From Candidatus Lachnocurva vaginae (GTDB lineage Bacteria > Bacillota > Clostridia > Lachnospirales > Lachnospiraceae): DNA of 64,000 nucleotides. A program made the translations under genes and the position numbers. The stretch spans positions 1,364,001 to 1,428,000 of the forward strand of contig CP049781.1 in assembly GCA_011082265.1 (NCBI GenBank), read 5' to 3'. Of the stretch, positions 40,770 through 49,466 are shown piece by piece (the first letter of the stretch is position 1; every line of letters starts with the position of its first letter). The notes below the pieces were generated by a model that worked only from the letters and a program-made list of their open reading frames with translations, was not told the DNA's origin and ran no database searches.

Positions 40770-41279
40770 TTAACCACGAACTTCTTCTACGCTTTTTCCA
40801 CGTAGACGTGCCACTTCTTCAGGGGACTTAAGTTCTGAAAGAGCCTTTATTGTAGCAAGAACAACGTTTTGCTTGTTTGAAGATCCTAAAGATTTTGTAC
40901 GGATATTTTCAATTCCTGCAAGGTTACAAACTGCACGTGCAGGGCCTCCAGCAATAACTCCGGTACCATCTGGAGCCTTCTTTAAAAGTACGCTTGCTCC
41001 TGTATGTTTTCCAATAATATCATGTGTAATACTATGATCTTCATTAAGTTTAATTTCGATCATATGTTTCATTGCATCTTCTTTACCTTTTCGGATAGCA
41101 TCTGGAATTTCTGCAGACTTTCCAAGTCCTGCTCCAACATGACCATTGTGATCTCCGACAACTACTAAGGCGGCAAAACGCATATTACGTCCACCTTTTA
41201 CTACCTTAGTAACTCTTTTGATTGCAACTACCTGGTCATCTAATTCCATCTGAGCCGGATCGATATTTGTAAGTTTCAT
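40770..41279 (-). CDS. rpsE: 30S ribosomal protein S5
   Basis: This 169-residue protein has VVKGGRNMRFAALVVVGDHN and GHVGAGLGKSAEIPDAI, the double-stranded RNA-binding fold of S5, followed by a KAPDGTGVIAGGPARAV segment. It takes part in decoding accuracy. AAGGAGG precedes the ATG. Confidence 0.97.
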   Translation of the reverse strand: MKLTNIDPAQMELDDQVVAIKRVTKVVKGGRNMRFAALVVVGDHNGHVGAGLGKSAEIPDAIRKGKEDAMKHMIEIKLNEDHSITHDIIGKHTGASVLLKKAPDGTGVIAGGPARAVCNLAGIENIRTKSLGSSNKQNVVLATIKALSELKSPEEVARLRGKSVEEVRG

Positions 41280-41294
41280 GTATCGTTTTCCTCC

Positions 41295-41663
41295 TTAAAA
41301 TTCCAGACCAGCTTCTCTTGCAGCATCTGCAAGTGCTGCTACTTTACCTTTGTAAATATAGCCACCTCTGTCAAATACAACTTGCTTAATTCCTTTAGCA
41401 TTAGCTTTCTTTGCAATTGCTTCTCCAAGTACTTTTGCTGCATTTATATCATCTGTGTTAGTAAGTTCACCTTTAAGATCTTTATCAAGTGTTGAAGCTG
41501 CTACTAACGTATTTCCAGCTTCATCATCGATAACCTGAGCATACATATTCTTATTGCTTCTAAATACACAAAGGCGAGGTCTTTCTGGGGTTCCAACGAG
41601 ATGATTTCTTAATCTTCTGTGCTTTTTATTTCGAACATCAGATTTAGATTGTTTATTAATCAT
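41295..41663 (-). CDS. rplR: 50S ribosomal protein L18
   Basis: The 122-residue protein has HRRLRNHLVGTPERPRLCVF and VVFDRGGYIYKGKVAALADA, both typical of L18, which binds 5S rRNA. It lies between rplF and rpsE with gaps of 15-18 bases. Confidence 0.97.
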   Translation of the reverse strand: MINKQSKSDVRNKKHRRLRNHLVGTPERPRLCVFRSNKNMYAQVIDDEAGNTLVAASTLDKDLKGELTNTDDINAAKVLGEAIAKKANAKGIKQVVFDRGGYIYKGKVAALADAAREAGLEF

Positions 41664-41681
41664 ATCTTCTCACTCCTTTAA

Positions 41682-42221
41682 TTATTTCTTACCAGTTTTA
41701 CCTGCAAGACGGCGAATATGCTCTGTAGCATATTTAATACCCTTGCCCTTATAAGGTTCAGGTTTTCTCTTATCACGGATATTAGCCGCAAACTGACCTA
41801 CCTTTTCCTTATCAATACCGGAAATTACTATGTTATTACCGTCAACCTTAGATTCAACTCCTTCAGGATCTGTCATTTCAATCGGATGTGAGTATCCGAG
41901 GTTTAAAACAAGTTTCTTTCCTGATTTTTCTGCACGATATCCTACACCGTTAATTTCAAGTGTTTTTGAATATCCTTCAGATACACCTGTTACCATGTTG
42001 TGTATCAAACTTCTGGTAAGACCATGAAGTGATTTGTTCTTCTTTAAATCATTAGGTCTTTGAACTACTACTTCATTGCCTTCCTTCTTGATAGTCATCT
42101 CTATTGGGAGAGTCCTCTCAAGAGTACCCTTAGGACCTTTTACAGTCACATGATTATTTTCTGCAATTTCTACAGTAACTCCTGCAGGTATTGCGATTGG
42201 CATTCTTCCTATACGTGACAT
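41682..42221 (-). CDS. rplF: 50S ribosomal protein L6
   Basis: The 179-residue protein (MSRIGRMPIAIPAGVTVEIA, NKSLHGLTRSLIHNMVTGVS, C-terminal RKPEPYKGKGIKY) is L6. The ATG at 42221 follows TAGGAGG; a start 15 codons earlier is in-frame but would run through a hairpin and this ribosome-binding site. A short inverted repeat (TATATATC/GATATATA, 42243-42263) lies in the 62-base gap upstream. Confidence 0.95.
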   Translation of the reverse strand: MSRIGRMPIAIPAGVTVEIAENNHVTVKGPKGTLERTLPIEMTIKKEGNEVVVQRPNDLKKNKSLHGLTRSLIHNMVTGVSEGYSKTLEINGVGYRAEKSGKKLVLNLGYSHPIEMTDPEGVESKVDGNNIVISGIDKEKVGQFAANIRDKRKPEPYKGKGIKYATEHIRRLAGKTGKK

Positions 42222-42283
42222 GCCCGTACCTCCTAAAATCAGTATATATCGAATTGATATATACATTAATCAATTGTTTTTAA

Positions 42284-42685
42284 TTACCAAATATATGCAA
42301 GTACTTCTCCGCCAACGCCTTCTTTTCTGGCTTGTTTGTCGGTAATTACGCCCTTATTTGTAGAAAGAATTGCAATTCCAAGTCCGTCAAGAACTCTAGG
42401 AATACTATCCTTTCCTGCATATATACGAAGACCGGGTTTTGAGATTTTCTTAATTCCTGAAATTATCTGATCTTTTTTAGCACCCGTATATTTAAGTGTA
42501 ATTCTAATACTCTTAAAATTACCGTCTTCTACTAATTCATATTTTTCAACATATCCTTCGTTGACTAATATATCAGCGATTGATGTTTTCATCTTTGATA
42601 CAGGAATGTCTACTGTATCATGTTTTGCAGTATTTGCATTACGGATTCTCGTAAGCATATCTGCGATTGGATCACTTATATTCAT
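42284..42685 (-). CDS. rpsH: 30S ribosomal protein S8
   Basis: The 133-residue protein begins MNISDPIADMLTRIRNAN and ends with EGVGGEVLAYIW, both standard for S8, a central 16S rRNA binder and known translational repressor of the spc operon in E. coli. It is 22 bases from rpsN. Confidence 0.97.
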   Translation of the reverse strand: MNISDPIADMLTRIRNANTAKHDTVDIPVSKMKTSIADILVNEGYVEKYELVEDGNFKSIRITLKYTGAKKDQIISGIKKISKPGLRIYAGKDSIPRVLDGLGIAILSTNKGVITDKQARKEGVGGEVLAYIW

Positions 42686-42707
42686 GATTTTGTCCTCCTA
42701 CAAAAGC

Positions 42708-42893
42708 TTACCAGGAAGCCTTCTTTACTCCCGGGATTTCTCCCTTATACGCAAGTTCACGGAAACATACTCTGCAAATTCCGTATTTCTTCAGTACAGA
42801 ATGAGGACGACCGCAGATCTTGCAGCGTGTATATTCTCTTGTTGAGAATTTCTGCTTTCTTGCCTGCTTTACTTTCATTGATTTCTTAGCCAT
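42708..42893 (-). CDS. rpsN: 30S ribosomal protein S14, zinc type
   Basis: The 61-residue protein has CKICGRPHSVLKKYGICRVC, the four-cysteine zinc site of type Z S14. This short form is typical of Firmicutes. GGAGG lies just upstream of the ATG. Confidence 0.97.
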   Translation of the reverse strand: MAKKSMKVKQARKQKFSTREYTRCKICGRPHSVLKKYGICRVCFRELAYKGEIPGVKKASW

Positions 42894-42908
42894 TTTTTCC
42901 TCCTGAAA

Positions 42909-43448
42909 TTACTTTGCAAAAGGCACGCCGAAGCATCTAAGTAATTCTCTTGCTTCCTCATCTGTCTTTGCTGTTGTAACTACAATGATATCCATTCCTC
43001 TAATCTTATCCACCTTATCATATTCAATTTCAGGGAAGATAATCTGCTCTTTAATTCCTAAAGCATAATTTCCTCTTCCGTCAAATGAGTTAGGATTTAC
43101 TCCTCTGAAATCTCTTACTCTAGGAAGTGCAAGATTTACAAGACGATCAAGAAAATCATACATACGATTACCACGAAGTGTAACCTTACATCCAATTCCC
43201 TGTCCTTCTCTGATTTTGAAGTTGGCAATTGAATTCTTTGCCTTAGTTTTAACCGGCTTCTGTCCTGCAATTGTTGTAAGATCAGAAACTGCAGCGTCTA
43301 ATATCTTTGCGTTTTCTTTTGCTTCACCTACTCCCATATTGATAACGATCTTCTCGATCTTTGGGATTTCCATATCATTTTTATATCCGAATTTATCTTT
43401 TAATTCTTTCATTATAGAATTATGATACTGTTCTTTTAGTCTGTTCAA
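42909..43448 (-). CDS. rplE: 50S ribosomal protein L5
   Basis: The 179-residue protein begins MNRLKEQYHNSIMKELKDKF and has IEKIVINMGVGEAKEN, GCKVTLRG and RDFRGVNPNSFDGRGNYALG, diagnostic of L5, which binds 5S rRNA and contacts P-site tRNA. Confidence 0.97.
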   Translation of the reverse strand: MNRLKEQYHNSIMKELKDKFGYKNDMEIPKIEKIVINMGVGEAKENAKILDAAVSDLTTIAGQKPVKTKAKNSIANFKIREGQGIGCKVTLRGNRMYDFLDRLVNLALPRVRDFRGVNPNSFDGRGNYALGIKEQIIFPEIEYDKVDKIRGMDIIVVTTAKTDEEARELLRCFGVPFAK

Positions 43449-43468
43449 AGTCTTGTCCTCCTTTCCGA

Positions 43469-43780
43469 TTATTTCTCAAGTTTTTCGCCTGTTTTTTTAG
43501 CAAAGCGAACTTTTTTTCCGTTTTCGATTTTAAATCCTACTCTTGACGGCTTTCCTTCTGATATAAGCATTACATTTGAAATATGAACAGAGCCTTCTTT
43601 TTCAACAATCCCACCGTTCTGATTAGCCATACTCGGTTTTGTATGCTTTTTAATCATATGAATGCCTTCAACAACAACTCTGTTATTCTTGTGATCAACG
43701 GAAAGGACTTTTCCCTCACTATTTTTATCGGCACCGGCAATAACACGTACTGTATCGCCTACCTTAATTTTTGTTGCCAT
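43469..43780 (-). CDS. rplX: 50S ribosomal protein L24
   Basis: The 103-residue protein has the KOW motif KVGDTVRVIAGADKNSEGKV at the N-terminus and HVKP-like MIKKHTKPS later, typical of L24, an assembly initiator of the large subunit. It lies 11 bases after rplN. Confidence 0.97.
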   Translation of the reverse strand: MATKIKVGDTVRVIAGADKNSEGKVLSVDHKNNRVVVEGIHMIKKHTKPSMANQNGGIVEKEGSVHISNVMLISEGKPSRVGFKIENGKKVRFAKKTGEKLEK

Positions 43781-43791
43781 TCAAATACCTC

Positions 43792-44160
43792 CTACAATAC
43801 TTCAGGTGCAAGAGAAATTATTTTCATAAATTTCTTTTCACGAAGCTCTCTTGCGACCGGTCCAAAGATACGTGTTCCTGTTGGAGTATTATCATCTTTG
43901 ATGATTACAGCTGCATTTTCATCAAACTTAATATAAGATCCGTCCTTACGGCGAACTCCTCTTTTTGTACGAACAACAACAGCTTTTACTACATCACCTT
44001 TTTTTACAACTCCTCCGGGTGTTGCTTCTTTAACTGAAGCACGAACAACATCCCCGATGTTTGCATATCTCCTTGTGGAGCCGCCAGTAACACGGATTAC
44101 GAGGAGTTCTCTCGCACCGGTATTATCGGCTACAGTTAATCTGCTTTCCTGCTGTACCAT
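43792..44160 (-). CDS. rplN: 50S ribosomal protein L14
   Basis: The 122-residue protein begins MVQQESRLTVADNTGARELL and has GTRIFGPVARELREKKFMKI, both typical of L14, which forms part of the factor and subunit interface. Confidence 0.98.
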   Translation of the reverse strand: MVQQESRLTVADNTGARELLVIRVTGGSTRRYANIGDVVRASVKEATPGGVVKKGDVVKAVVVRTKRGVRRKDGSYIKFDENAAVIIKDDNTPTGTRIFGPVARELREKKFMKIISLAPEVL

Positions 44161-44178
44161 TACTAGCCTCCTTAATCC

Positions 44179-44436
44179 TTACTTAGCTTTCTCAATAATC
44201 GAAACGAGTCTCCATCTCTTTTCCTTTGATAGAGGTCTTGTTTCCATAACACGAACCTTGTCACCCTTTTTAGCTTCATTATTTTCATCATGAGCTTTTA
44301 ATTTATATGACTTTTTCACAGTTTTATTATACATAGGATGGCGTTCGCGATTATTTACGGTCACAACGATAGTTTTATCCATCTTGTCAGATGTGACAAT
44401 TCCGACACGTGTTTTTCTAAGATTTCTCTCTTCCAT
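44179..44436 (-). CDS. rpsQ: 30S ribosomal protein S17
   Basis: The 85-residue OB-fold protein (RKTRVGIVTSDKMDKTIVVT, KKGDKVRVMETRPLSKEKRW) is S17. GGAGAT lies upstream. It is 26 bases after rpmC. Confidence 0.97.
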   Translation of the reverse strand: MEERNLRKTRVGIVTSDKMDKTIVVTVNNRERHPMYNKTVKKSYKLKAHDENNEAKKGDKVRVMETRPLSKEKRWRLVSIIEKAK

Positions 44437-44462
44437 GTCTTATCTCCTTTCTGTGATCCCCA

Positions 44463-44669
44463 TTACCTTGCCATCCGCTTCTCAGTGATAAGCGTCTGAA
44501 TACGGGCAATATTAGTTCTTACTTCCTTTATTCTTCCTGTGTTTTCAAGCTGATTTGTTGCATTTTGGAATCTTAAATTAAAGAGTTCCTTCTTAGCATC
44601 GGTAAGCTCAGCAGAAAGTTCATCTATAGACTTTGTACGTAATTCCTGTACATAATCCTTAGTTTTCAT
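44463..44669 (-). CDS. rpmC: 50S ribosomal protein L29
   Basis: The 68-residue helical protein (MKTKDYVQELRTKSIDELSA, KKELFNLRFQNATNQLENTG) is L29. I start at MKTK (44669), preceded by GGCGG; its first codons overlap the rplP stop by 11 bases. A reading 11 codons longer lies wholly inside rplP and is unlikely. Confidence 0.95.
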   Translation of the reverse strand: MKTKDYVQELRTKSIDELSAELTDAKKELFNLRFQNATNQLENTGRIKEVRTNIARIQTLITEKRMAR

Positions 44670-45096
44670 TTGCTTCACCGCCTTCCTTTTCTTCGCGGCC
44701 AACTATCTTGCATCTGCAAGGAAGTTTATGTGATGCCAAACGAAGAGCTTCTTTAGCTGCATCATCAGGTACACCTGCAATTTCAAAAAGTACACGGCCG
44801 GGTTTTACTACTGCTACCCAGTACTCAACAGGTCCTTTACCTTTACCCATTCTGGTACCAGCAGGCTGGCTTGTAACCGGTTTATCCGGGAAAATACGAA
44901 TCCATACCTTACCGCCACGCTTCACATAACGTGTCATAGCTACACGGGCTGCCTCAATCTGAGTTGATTTAATCCAACACGGATCAAGTGAAACTATTGC
45001 ATAATCACCATTTGCAATTTTATTTCCCTTTGAAATCTTTCCTGCAAGACTTCCACGGAATTGTTTTCTATGTTTTACTCTCTTAGGCATTAACAT
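44659..45096 (-). CDS. rplP: 50S ribosomal protein L16
   Basis: The 145-residue protein begins MLMPKRVKHRKQFRGSLAGK and has GKVWIRIFPDKPVTSQPAGT and MGKGKGPVEYWVA, all L16 signatures. Its start overlaps the end of rpsC and its end overlaps rpmC, so the three are coupled. AAGGAG lies ten bases before the ATG. Confidence 0.97.
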   Translation of the reverse strand: MLMPKRVKHRKQFRGSLAGKISKGNKIANGDYAIVSLDPCWIKSTQIEAARVAMTRYVKRGGKVWIRIFPDKPVTSQPAGTRMGKGKGPVEYWVAVVKPGRVLFEIAGVPDDAAKEALRLASHKLPCRCKIVGREEKEGGEANEN

Positions 45097-45754
45097 TGCG
45101 GTTCACTCCTTCCTTCTTACGCTTTTTAGGAAGAATTTCTCCCTTGTAGATCCACACTTTAACGCCAACTTTTCCATATGTTGTATCTGCTTCTGCAAAA
45201 CCATAATCAATGTCAGCTCTCAATGTTTGAAGTGGAATAGTTCCGTCGCTATATTCTTCTTTTCTGGCCATGTCGGCACCGCCAAGACGACCTGAGCAAG
45301 AAACCTTGATACCTGAAACATTATTTGATTTCATTGATCTTGACATACAAGATTTCATTGCACGTCTGAAAGTTACACGATTTTCAAGCTGCTGTGCTAT
45401 ATTTTCAGCTACAAGCTGTGCATCGTCATCAGGACGTTTTACTTCTTTAATATCGATAACAAGTTTCTTTGTTGTAAGCTTTTGAACTTCAACTTTAATC
45501 TTTTCAATTTCAGCTCCACCCTTACCTATAATAACTCCGGGTTTTGCTGTATAAACAACTACCTTTACACGGTCTGAAGCACGTTCGATATCAATTTTTG
45601 AAATTCCAGCATTATAAAGCTTCTTTTTAAGAAATTTTCTTATCTTATTATCTTCAATAAGACAATCTGAAAAATCTTTTTCAGCATACCATTTTGAATC
45701 CCAATCTTTGATAACACCGACTCTTAAACCATGAGGATTAACTTTCTGTCCCAT
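45083..45754 (-). CDS. rpsC: 30S ribosomal protein S3
   Basis: The 223-residue protein begins MGQKVNPHGLRVGVIKDWDS and has the KH domain segment PGVIIGKGGAEIEKIKVEV. S3 lines the mRNA entry channel. It overlaps rplP by 14 bases. Confidence 0.98.
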   Translation of the reverse strand: MGQKVNPHGLRVGVIKDWDSKWYAEKDFSDCLIEDNKIRKFLKKKLYNAGISKIDIERASDRVKVVVYTAKPGVIIGKGGAEIEKIKVEVQKLTTKKLVIDIKEVKRPDDDAQLVAENIAQQLENRVTFRRAMKSCMSRSMKSNNVSGIKVSCSGRLGGADMARKEEYSDGTIPLQTLRADIDYGFAEADTTYGKVGVKVWIYKGEILPKKRKKEGVNRNVNA

Positions 45755-45768
45755 TGTTTTTCTCCTTT

Positions 45769-46155
45769 TTATCTCTCATCCAATACAACAGTGATATGGC
45801 TCAAACGTTTTTCAATTCTATAAGCTCTGCCCTGTGCTCTAGGATGGATTCTCTTCATTGTCGGTCCCTTATTCGCATAGCACTGTGCTACATAAAGGTT
45901 CTCTCTCTTCATTCCGTTATTATTTTCAGCGTTTGCTGCAGCTGATAAAAGAAGCTTTCTAATTATAGACGAAGCATATCTTGTATTATATGTTACTACA
46001 GCAAGTGCTGTTTCAAGGTCTTTGCCTCTTATTGCATCAAGTACGAAGCAAGCCTTTGTTACAGACATTCTTGCGAAAGACAATTTCGCAGATGGTCTGT
46101 TGTCTTTATGTTCGTTTCTTTCACGCTTAATCTGGGTTCTATGTCCCTTAGCCAT
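45769..46155 (-). CDS. rplV: 50S ribosomal protein L22
   Basis: The 128-residue protein has KLSFARMSVTKACFVLDAIR and the tail PRAQGRAYRIEKRLSHITVV, typical of L22 at the exit tunnel. I start at MAKGHRTQ (46155), which follows AAGGAGG; an ATG six codons earlier overlaps that site. Confidence 0.95.
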   Translation of the reverse strand: MAKGHRTQIKRERNEHKDNRPSAKLSFARMSVTKACFVLDAIRGKDLETALAVVTYNTRYASSIIRKLLLSAAANAENNNGMKRENLYVAQCYANKGPTMKRIHPRAQGRAYRIEKRLSHITVVLDER

Positions 46156-46181
46156 GATGAAACCTCCTTTCAACTATCGAC

Positions 46182-46469
46182 CTACTTTACTGCGGTCTTT
46201 CTTGCGTCATTATTTCCGTGATGTCCTCTGTATGTTCTTGTAAGAACAAACTCGCCGAGTTTATGTCCTACCATATCTTCTGTGATATATACAGGCACAT
46301 GTTTTCTTCCGTCATGAACGGCTATTGTAAGTCCAACCATCATAGGATATATTGTTGAACGGCGTGACCATGTTTTAATGACAGTCTTATCGTTTGAAGC
46401 ATGTGCAGCTTCAACCTTTTTAAGCAGACTCTTGTCTGCAAAAGGTCCTTTCTTTAATGAACGAGCCAT
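46182..46469 (-). CDS. rpsS: 30S ribosomal protein S19
   Basis: The 95-residue protein (MARSLKKGPFADKSLLKKVE, KTWSRRSTIYPMMVGLTIAV, GHKLGEFVLTRTYRGH) is S19, a head protein of the small subunit. It is 11 bases from rplB. Confidence 0.98.
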   Translation of the reverse strand: MARSLKKGPFADKSLLKKVEAAHASNDKTVIKTWSRRSTIYPMMVGLTIAVHDGRKHVPVYITEDMVGHKLGEFVLTRTYRGHHGNNDARKTAVK

Positions 46470-46480
46470 GAATTTCCTCC

Positions 46481-47323
46481 TTATTTGATAGCTTTTCCAT
46501 TTCTTCTTCTAATAATAAGCTTATTGGACTGTTTCTTACCTTTACGTGTCTTAAGTCCTAAAGCAGGTTTACCCCAAGGAGTGCATGGTCCCGGTCGTCC
46601 AACTGGAGCCTTTCCTTCACCACCGCCGTGTGGGTGATCATTAGGATTCATTACTGAACCTCTTACTGTAGGTCGAATTCCCATATGACGTTTTCTTCCC
46701 GCTTTACCAATCTTAATAAGGCTGTGGTCACCATTTCCGAGTTGTCCTATTGTAGCACGGCAAGTAAGTTTAACTTTTCTCATTTCTCCTGAAGGGAGAC
46801 GAAGAACTGCATATCCGTTTTCCTTAGCCATGAGCTGTGCAGATCCTCCTGCTGAGCGGACCATCTGTCCACCTCTGCCCGGATAAAGTTCAATATTATG
46901 AATTTCAGCACCTACAGGTATGTTTTCAAGAGGAAGGCAATTACCAACTCTTATTTCAGCATTTTCACCGCTCATTACAGTCATTCCGTCTGTAAGTCCT
47001 AATGGAGCAAGGATATATGATTTTGTACCGTCTGAATAATGAAGTAATGCTATATTTGCTGTACGGTTAGGATCATATTCGATTCCTGCTACCTTTGCCG
47101 GAATATTATCTTTCTTTCTTTTAAAATCGATTATTCTATACTTTACTCTGTTTCCGCCTCCACGATGACGAACTGTAATTTTTCCCTGATTATTACGACC
47201 GGAATGCTTCTTTTTAACAGATAAAAGAGATTTTTCCGGAGTTTTCTTTGTTATTTCAGAGAAATCGGAGCCTGTCATATTTCTTCTGGAAGCTGTATAT
47301 GGGGTATATGTCTTAATTCCCAT
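46481..47323 (-). CDS. rplB: 50S ribosomal protein L2
   Basis: The 280-residue protein has HSGRNNQGKITVRHRGGGN, PGRGGQMVRSAGGSAQLMAK and the C-terminal region RGSVMNPNDHPHGGGEGKAP with the histidine needed for peptidyl transferase assembly. I start at MGIKTYTPYTASRRN (47323) after AAGGAG and reject an ATG 15 codons upstream. Confidence 0.96.
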   Translation of the reverse strand: MGIKTYTPYTASRRNMTGSDFSEITKKTPEKSLLSVKKKHSGRNNQGKITVRHRGGGNRVKYRIIDFKRKKDNIPAKVAGIEYDPNRTANIALLHYSDGTKSYILAPLGLTDGMTVMSGENAEIRVGNCLPLENIPVGAEIHNIELYPGRGGQMVRSAGGSAQLMAKENGYAVLRLPSGEMRKVKLTCRATIGQLGNGDHSLIKIGKAGRKRHMGIRPTVRGSVMNPNDHPHGGGEGKAPVGRPGPCTPWGKPALGLKTRKGKKQSNKLIIRRRNGKAIK

Positions 47324-47383
47324 TATTTTCTCCTTTCGAAAATTTATTATCGCACTTTCGTTGTGCATATTTATTTAATTAAA

Positions 47384-47683
47384 TTAAAGATTCTGGAATA
47401 AATTAATATCTTTTGAATCTTCTGTAAGCTTTACAACAGCTTTTTTCTTAGCTGCTGTTCTACCTACTGTAATACCACGACGTTTATTTTTCCCAAGCAC
47501 ATTCATTGTGTTAACGGAAGCAACTTTTACGCCGTCAAACATTTTTTCAACAGCTTCTTTAATCATCGCTTTATTTGCGTCAGGATGTACAAAGAAGGTG
47601 TATTTTTTATCAGCCATAAGTGCCATGCTGCGTTCTGTTACTACAGGACGGATGATGACATCATAATACTTAATACTTGCCAT
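47384..47683 (-). CDS. rplW: 50S ribosomal protein L23
   Basis: The 99-residue protein (YYDVIIRPVVTERSMALMAD, NKAMIKEAVEKMFDGVKVAS) is L23, located at the tunnel exit where targeting factors dock. It overlaps rplD by one base. Confidence 0.97.
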   Translation of the reverse strand: MASIKYYDVIIRPVVTERSMALMADKKYTFFVHPDANKAMIKEAVEKMFDGVKVASVNTMNVLGKNKRRGITVGRTAAKKKAVVKLTEDSKDINLFQNL

Positions 47684-48306
47684 TATGCGTATACCTCCTC
47701 AATTCTTTGTACCGCTGCTTTTGTTGTAACAACGGTGTTATATTTAAGGATATCATACACATTAAGCACATCAGCTTTTGTAGTCTTTATACCCTCAATA
47801 TTTCTTGCTGATAACATAACATTTTTATTGTCATCATTACCAAGAACAAGAAGAGCCTTCTTTACTTTTAATGCATCAAATACTTTCTGCATTTCTTTTG
47901 TCTTAATTTCTTTAAGTGAAAGTTCATCAATTACAATGAATTTTTTATCAAGAACAGTTGAGGTAAGTGCACTTTTAAGTGCGGCTCTCTTTTCTTTCTT
48001 ATTCATCTTTAAGCTGTAATCTCTCGGCTTAGGGGCAAATACAACTCCGCCGCCAGTCCACTGTGGAGCACGGATAGATCCCTGTCTTGCATGACCTGTT
48101 CCCTTTTGTCTCCATGGCTTACGTCCGCCTCCGCTAACTTCTGCACGAGTCTTTGCGGATTGTGTTCCCTGACGTTTGTTTGCAAGCTGCACCTTAACAG
48201 CTAAATACATAAGGTGTTCATTTACTTTAGCTCCGAAGATTTCATCGTTAAGTTCGATATTTCCAACTTCTTTGCCTTTTATATCAAATACTGATACTGT
48301 AGCCAT
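47683..48306 (-). CDS. rplD: 50S ribosomal protein L4
   Basis: The 207-residue protein has QGTQSAKTRAEVSGGGRKPW and RQKGTGHARQGSIRAPQWTG, the L4 loop that reaches the exit tunnel. L4 can repress the S10 operon by binding its leader in E. coli. It is 24 bases after rplC. Confidence 0.98.
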   Translation of the reverse strand: MATVSVFDIKGKEVGNIELNDEIFGAKVNEHLMYLAVKVQLANKRQGTQSAKTRAEVSGGGRKPWRQKGTGHARQGSIRAPQWTGGGVVFAPKPRDYSLKMNKKEKRAALKSALTSTVLDKKFIVIDELSLKEIKTKEMQKVFDALKVKKALLVLGNDDNKNVMLSARNIEGIKTTKADVLNVYDILKYNTVVTTKAAVQRIEEVYA

Positions 48307-48330
48307 TATTTATTCCTCCTTTCCCGTTCT

Positions 48331-49008
48331 TCAAGCCTTTACTGATTCTCTAATTGTTACTATTGACTTCTTAGGTCCCGGAACCGAGCCTCTTACAAGA
48401 AGAATATTTTTGTCAGCAAGTACTTTTACTATCTCAAGATTCTGAACTGTTGTCTTATCCGTTCCCATATGTCCCGGCATACCTTTGCCTTTAAACACAC
48501 GGCTTGGTGAAGATGTAGAACCATTTGAACCTTGATGACGGTGGAATTTAGAACCGTGAGCCATAGGTCCTCTGTGCTGATTATGTCTCTTTATAGCACT
48601 TTCAAATCCATGTCCCTTTGAAATAGCTGTAGCATCTACTTTATCTCCAGCAGCAAATATGTCAGCTTTAATCTCATCTGCAAGTTTGTAATCTGAAACA
48701 TTTTCTACTTTAAATTCCTGAACAAATTTCTTTGATGAAACACCTGCTTTGTCAAAATGACCTTTTTCAGCCTTATTAGCACCATGTCTATGTGCTATAT
48801 TCTTTTTGCCTGTTGCATCTTTTTCTACTACTTTGTCTTTCTGATCCAAAAATCCGACCTGAATTGCTTCATAACCGTCGTTCTCATTTGTCTTAATCTG
48901 AGTAACAACATTCGGACCTGCCTCAAGTACAGTTACAGGAATCAAAGTTCCCTCTTCATTAAATACCTGAGTCATACCAAGCTTCCTACATAGGATTGCT
49001 TTCTTCAT
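48331..49008 (-). CDS. rplC: 50S ribosomal protein L3
   Basis: The 225-residue protein begins MKKAILCRKLGMTQVFNEEG and has the long loop HRGPMAHGSKFHRHQGSNGS that enters the peptidyl transferase region. GGAGG precedes the ATG. The 107-base gap to rpsJ carries two similar hairpins. Confidence 0.98.
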   Translation of the reverse strand: MKKAILCRKLGMTQVFNEEGTLIPVTVLEAGPNVVTQIKTNENDGYEAIQVGFLDQKDKVVEKDATGKKNIAHRHGANKAEKGHFDKAGVSSKKFVQEFKVENVSDYKLADEIKADIFAAGDKVDATAISKGHGFESAIKRHNQHRGPMAHGSKFHRHQGSNGSTSSPSRVFKGKGMPGHMGTDKTTVQNLEIVKVLADKNILLVRGSVPGPKKSIVTIRESVKA

Positions 49009-49029
49009 TAAATATTTCCTCCTAATCTA

Positions 49030-49087
49030 CAGCGGAGCAAAAAACCTTGCTCATAATAGTTTTGCAGCGGAGCATATAATGCTCATA
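49030..49087 (-). repeat. Twin hairpins between rpsJ and rplC
   Basis: Two copies of a TATGAGCA...TGCTCCGCTG unit (minus strand) lie at 49065-49087 and 49030-49055, about 10 bases apart. In each the GAGCA and TGCTC arms pair, with different loops. The second lies about ten bases before the rplC ribosome-binding site. The rplC gap shows no other clear feature. Confidence 0.8.
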
Positions 49088-49115
49088 CACTTAGTTTTGT
49101 TACATAAAAGAAAAA

Positions 49116-49466
49116 TCACTTTTTATTCTGTACTTTTTCTTTCATTTTGATGTCTATGAAGACACCGGCAGGCATTTCGAGTCTTGATAAAGCTTCAACT
49201 GTTTTCTGCGTTGGAGTTAAGATATCAATAAGTCTCTTGTGAGTTCTTCTCTCGAACTGCTCTCTTGAATCCTTATACTTATGAACTGCACGAAGAATTG
49301 TTACTACTTCCTTCTTAGTTGGAAGTGGAACAGGTCCGCTTACAACAGCATCCCCATTCTTCTTAACTGTATCAATAATCTTCTTTGAAGATAAATCAAC
49401 AAGCTCATGATCATAAGCCTTAAGTATGATTCTCATCACCTGAGTAACCTTTGCTTTTGTTGCCAT
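49116..49466 (-). CDS. rpsJ: 30S ribosomal protein S10
   Basis: The 116-residue protein has MRIILKAYDHELVDLSSKKI, GPVPLPTKKEVVTILRAVHK and FERRTHKRLIDILTPTQKTV, all S10. It is about ten residues longer than usual at the N-terminus. It is the first gene of the cluster, after a 240-base structured leader; GGAGG lies 11 bases before the ATG. Confidence 0.97.
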   Translation of the reverse strand: MATKAKVTQVMRIILKAYDHELVDLSSKKIIDTVKKNGDAVVSGPVPLPTKKEVVTILRAVHKYKDSREQFERRTHKRLIDILTPTQKTVEALSRLEMPAGVFIDIKMKEKVQNKK

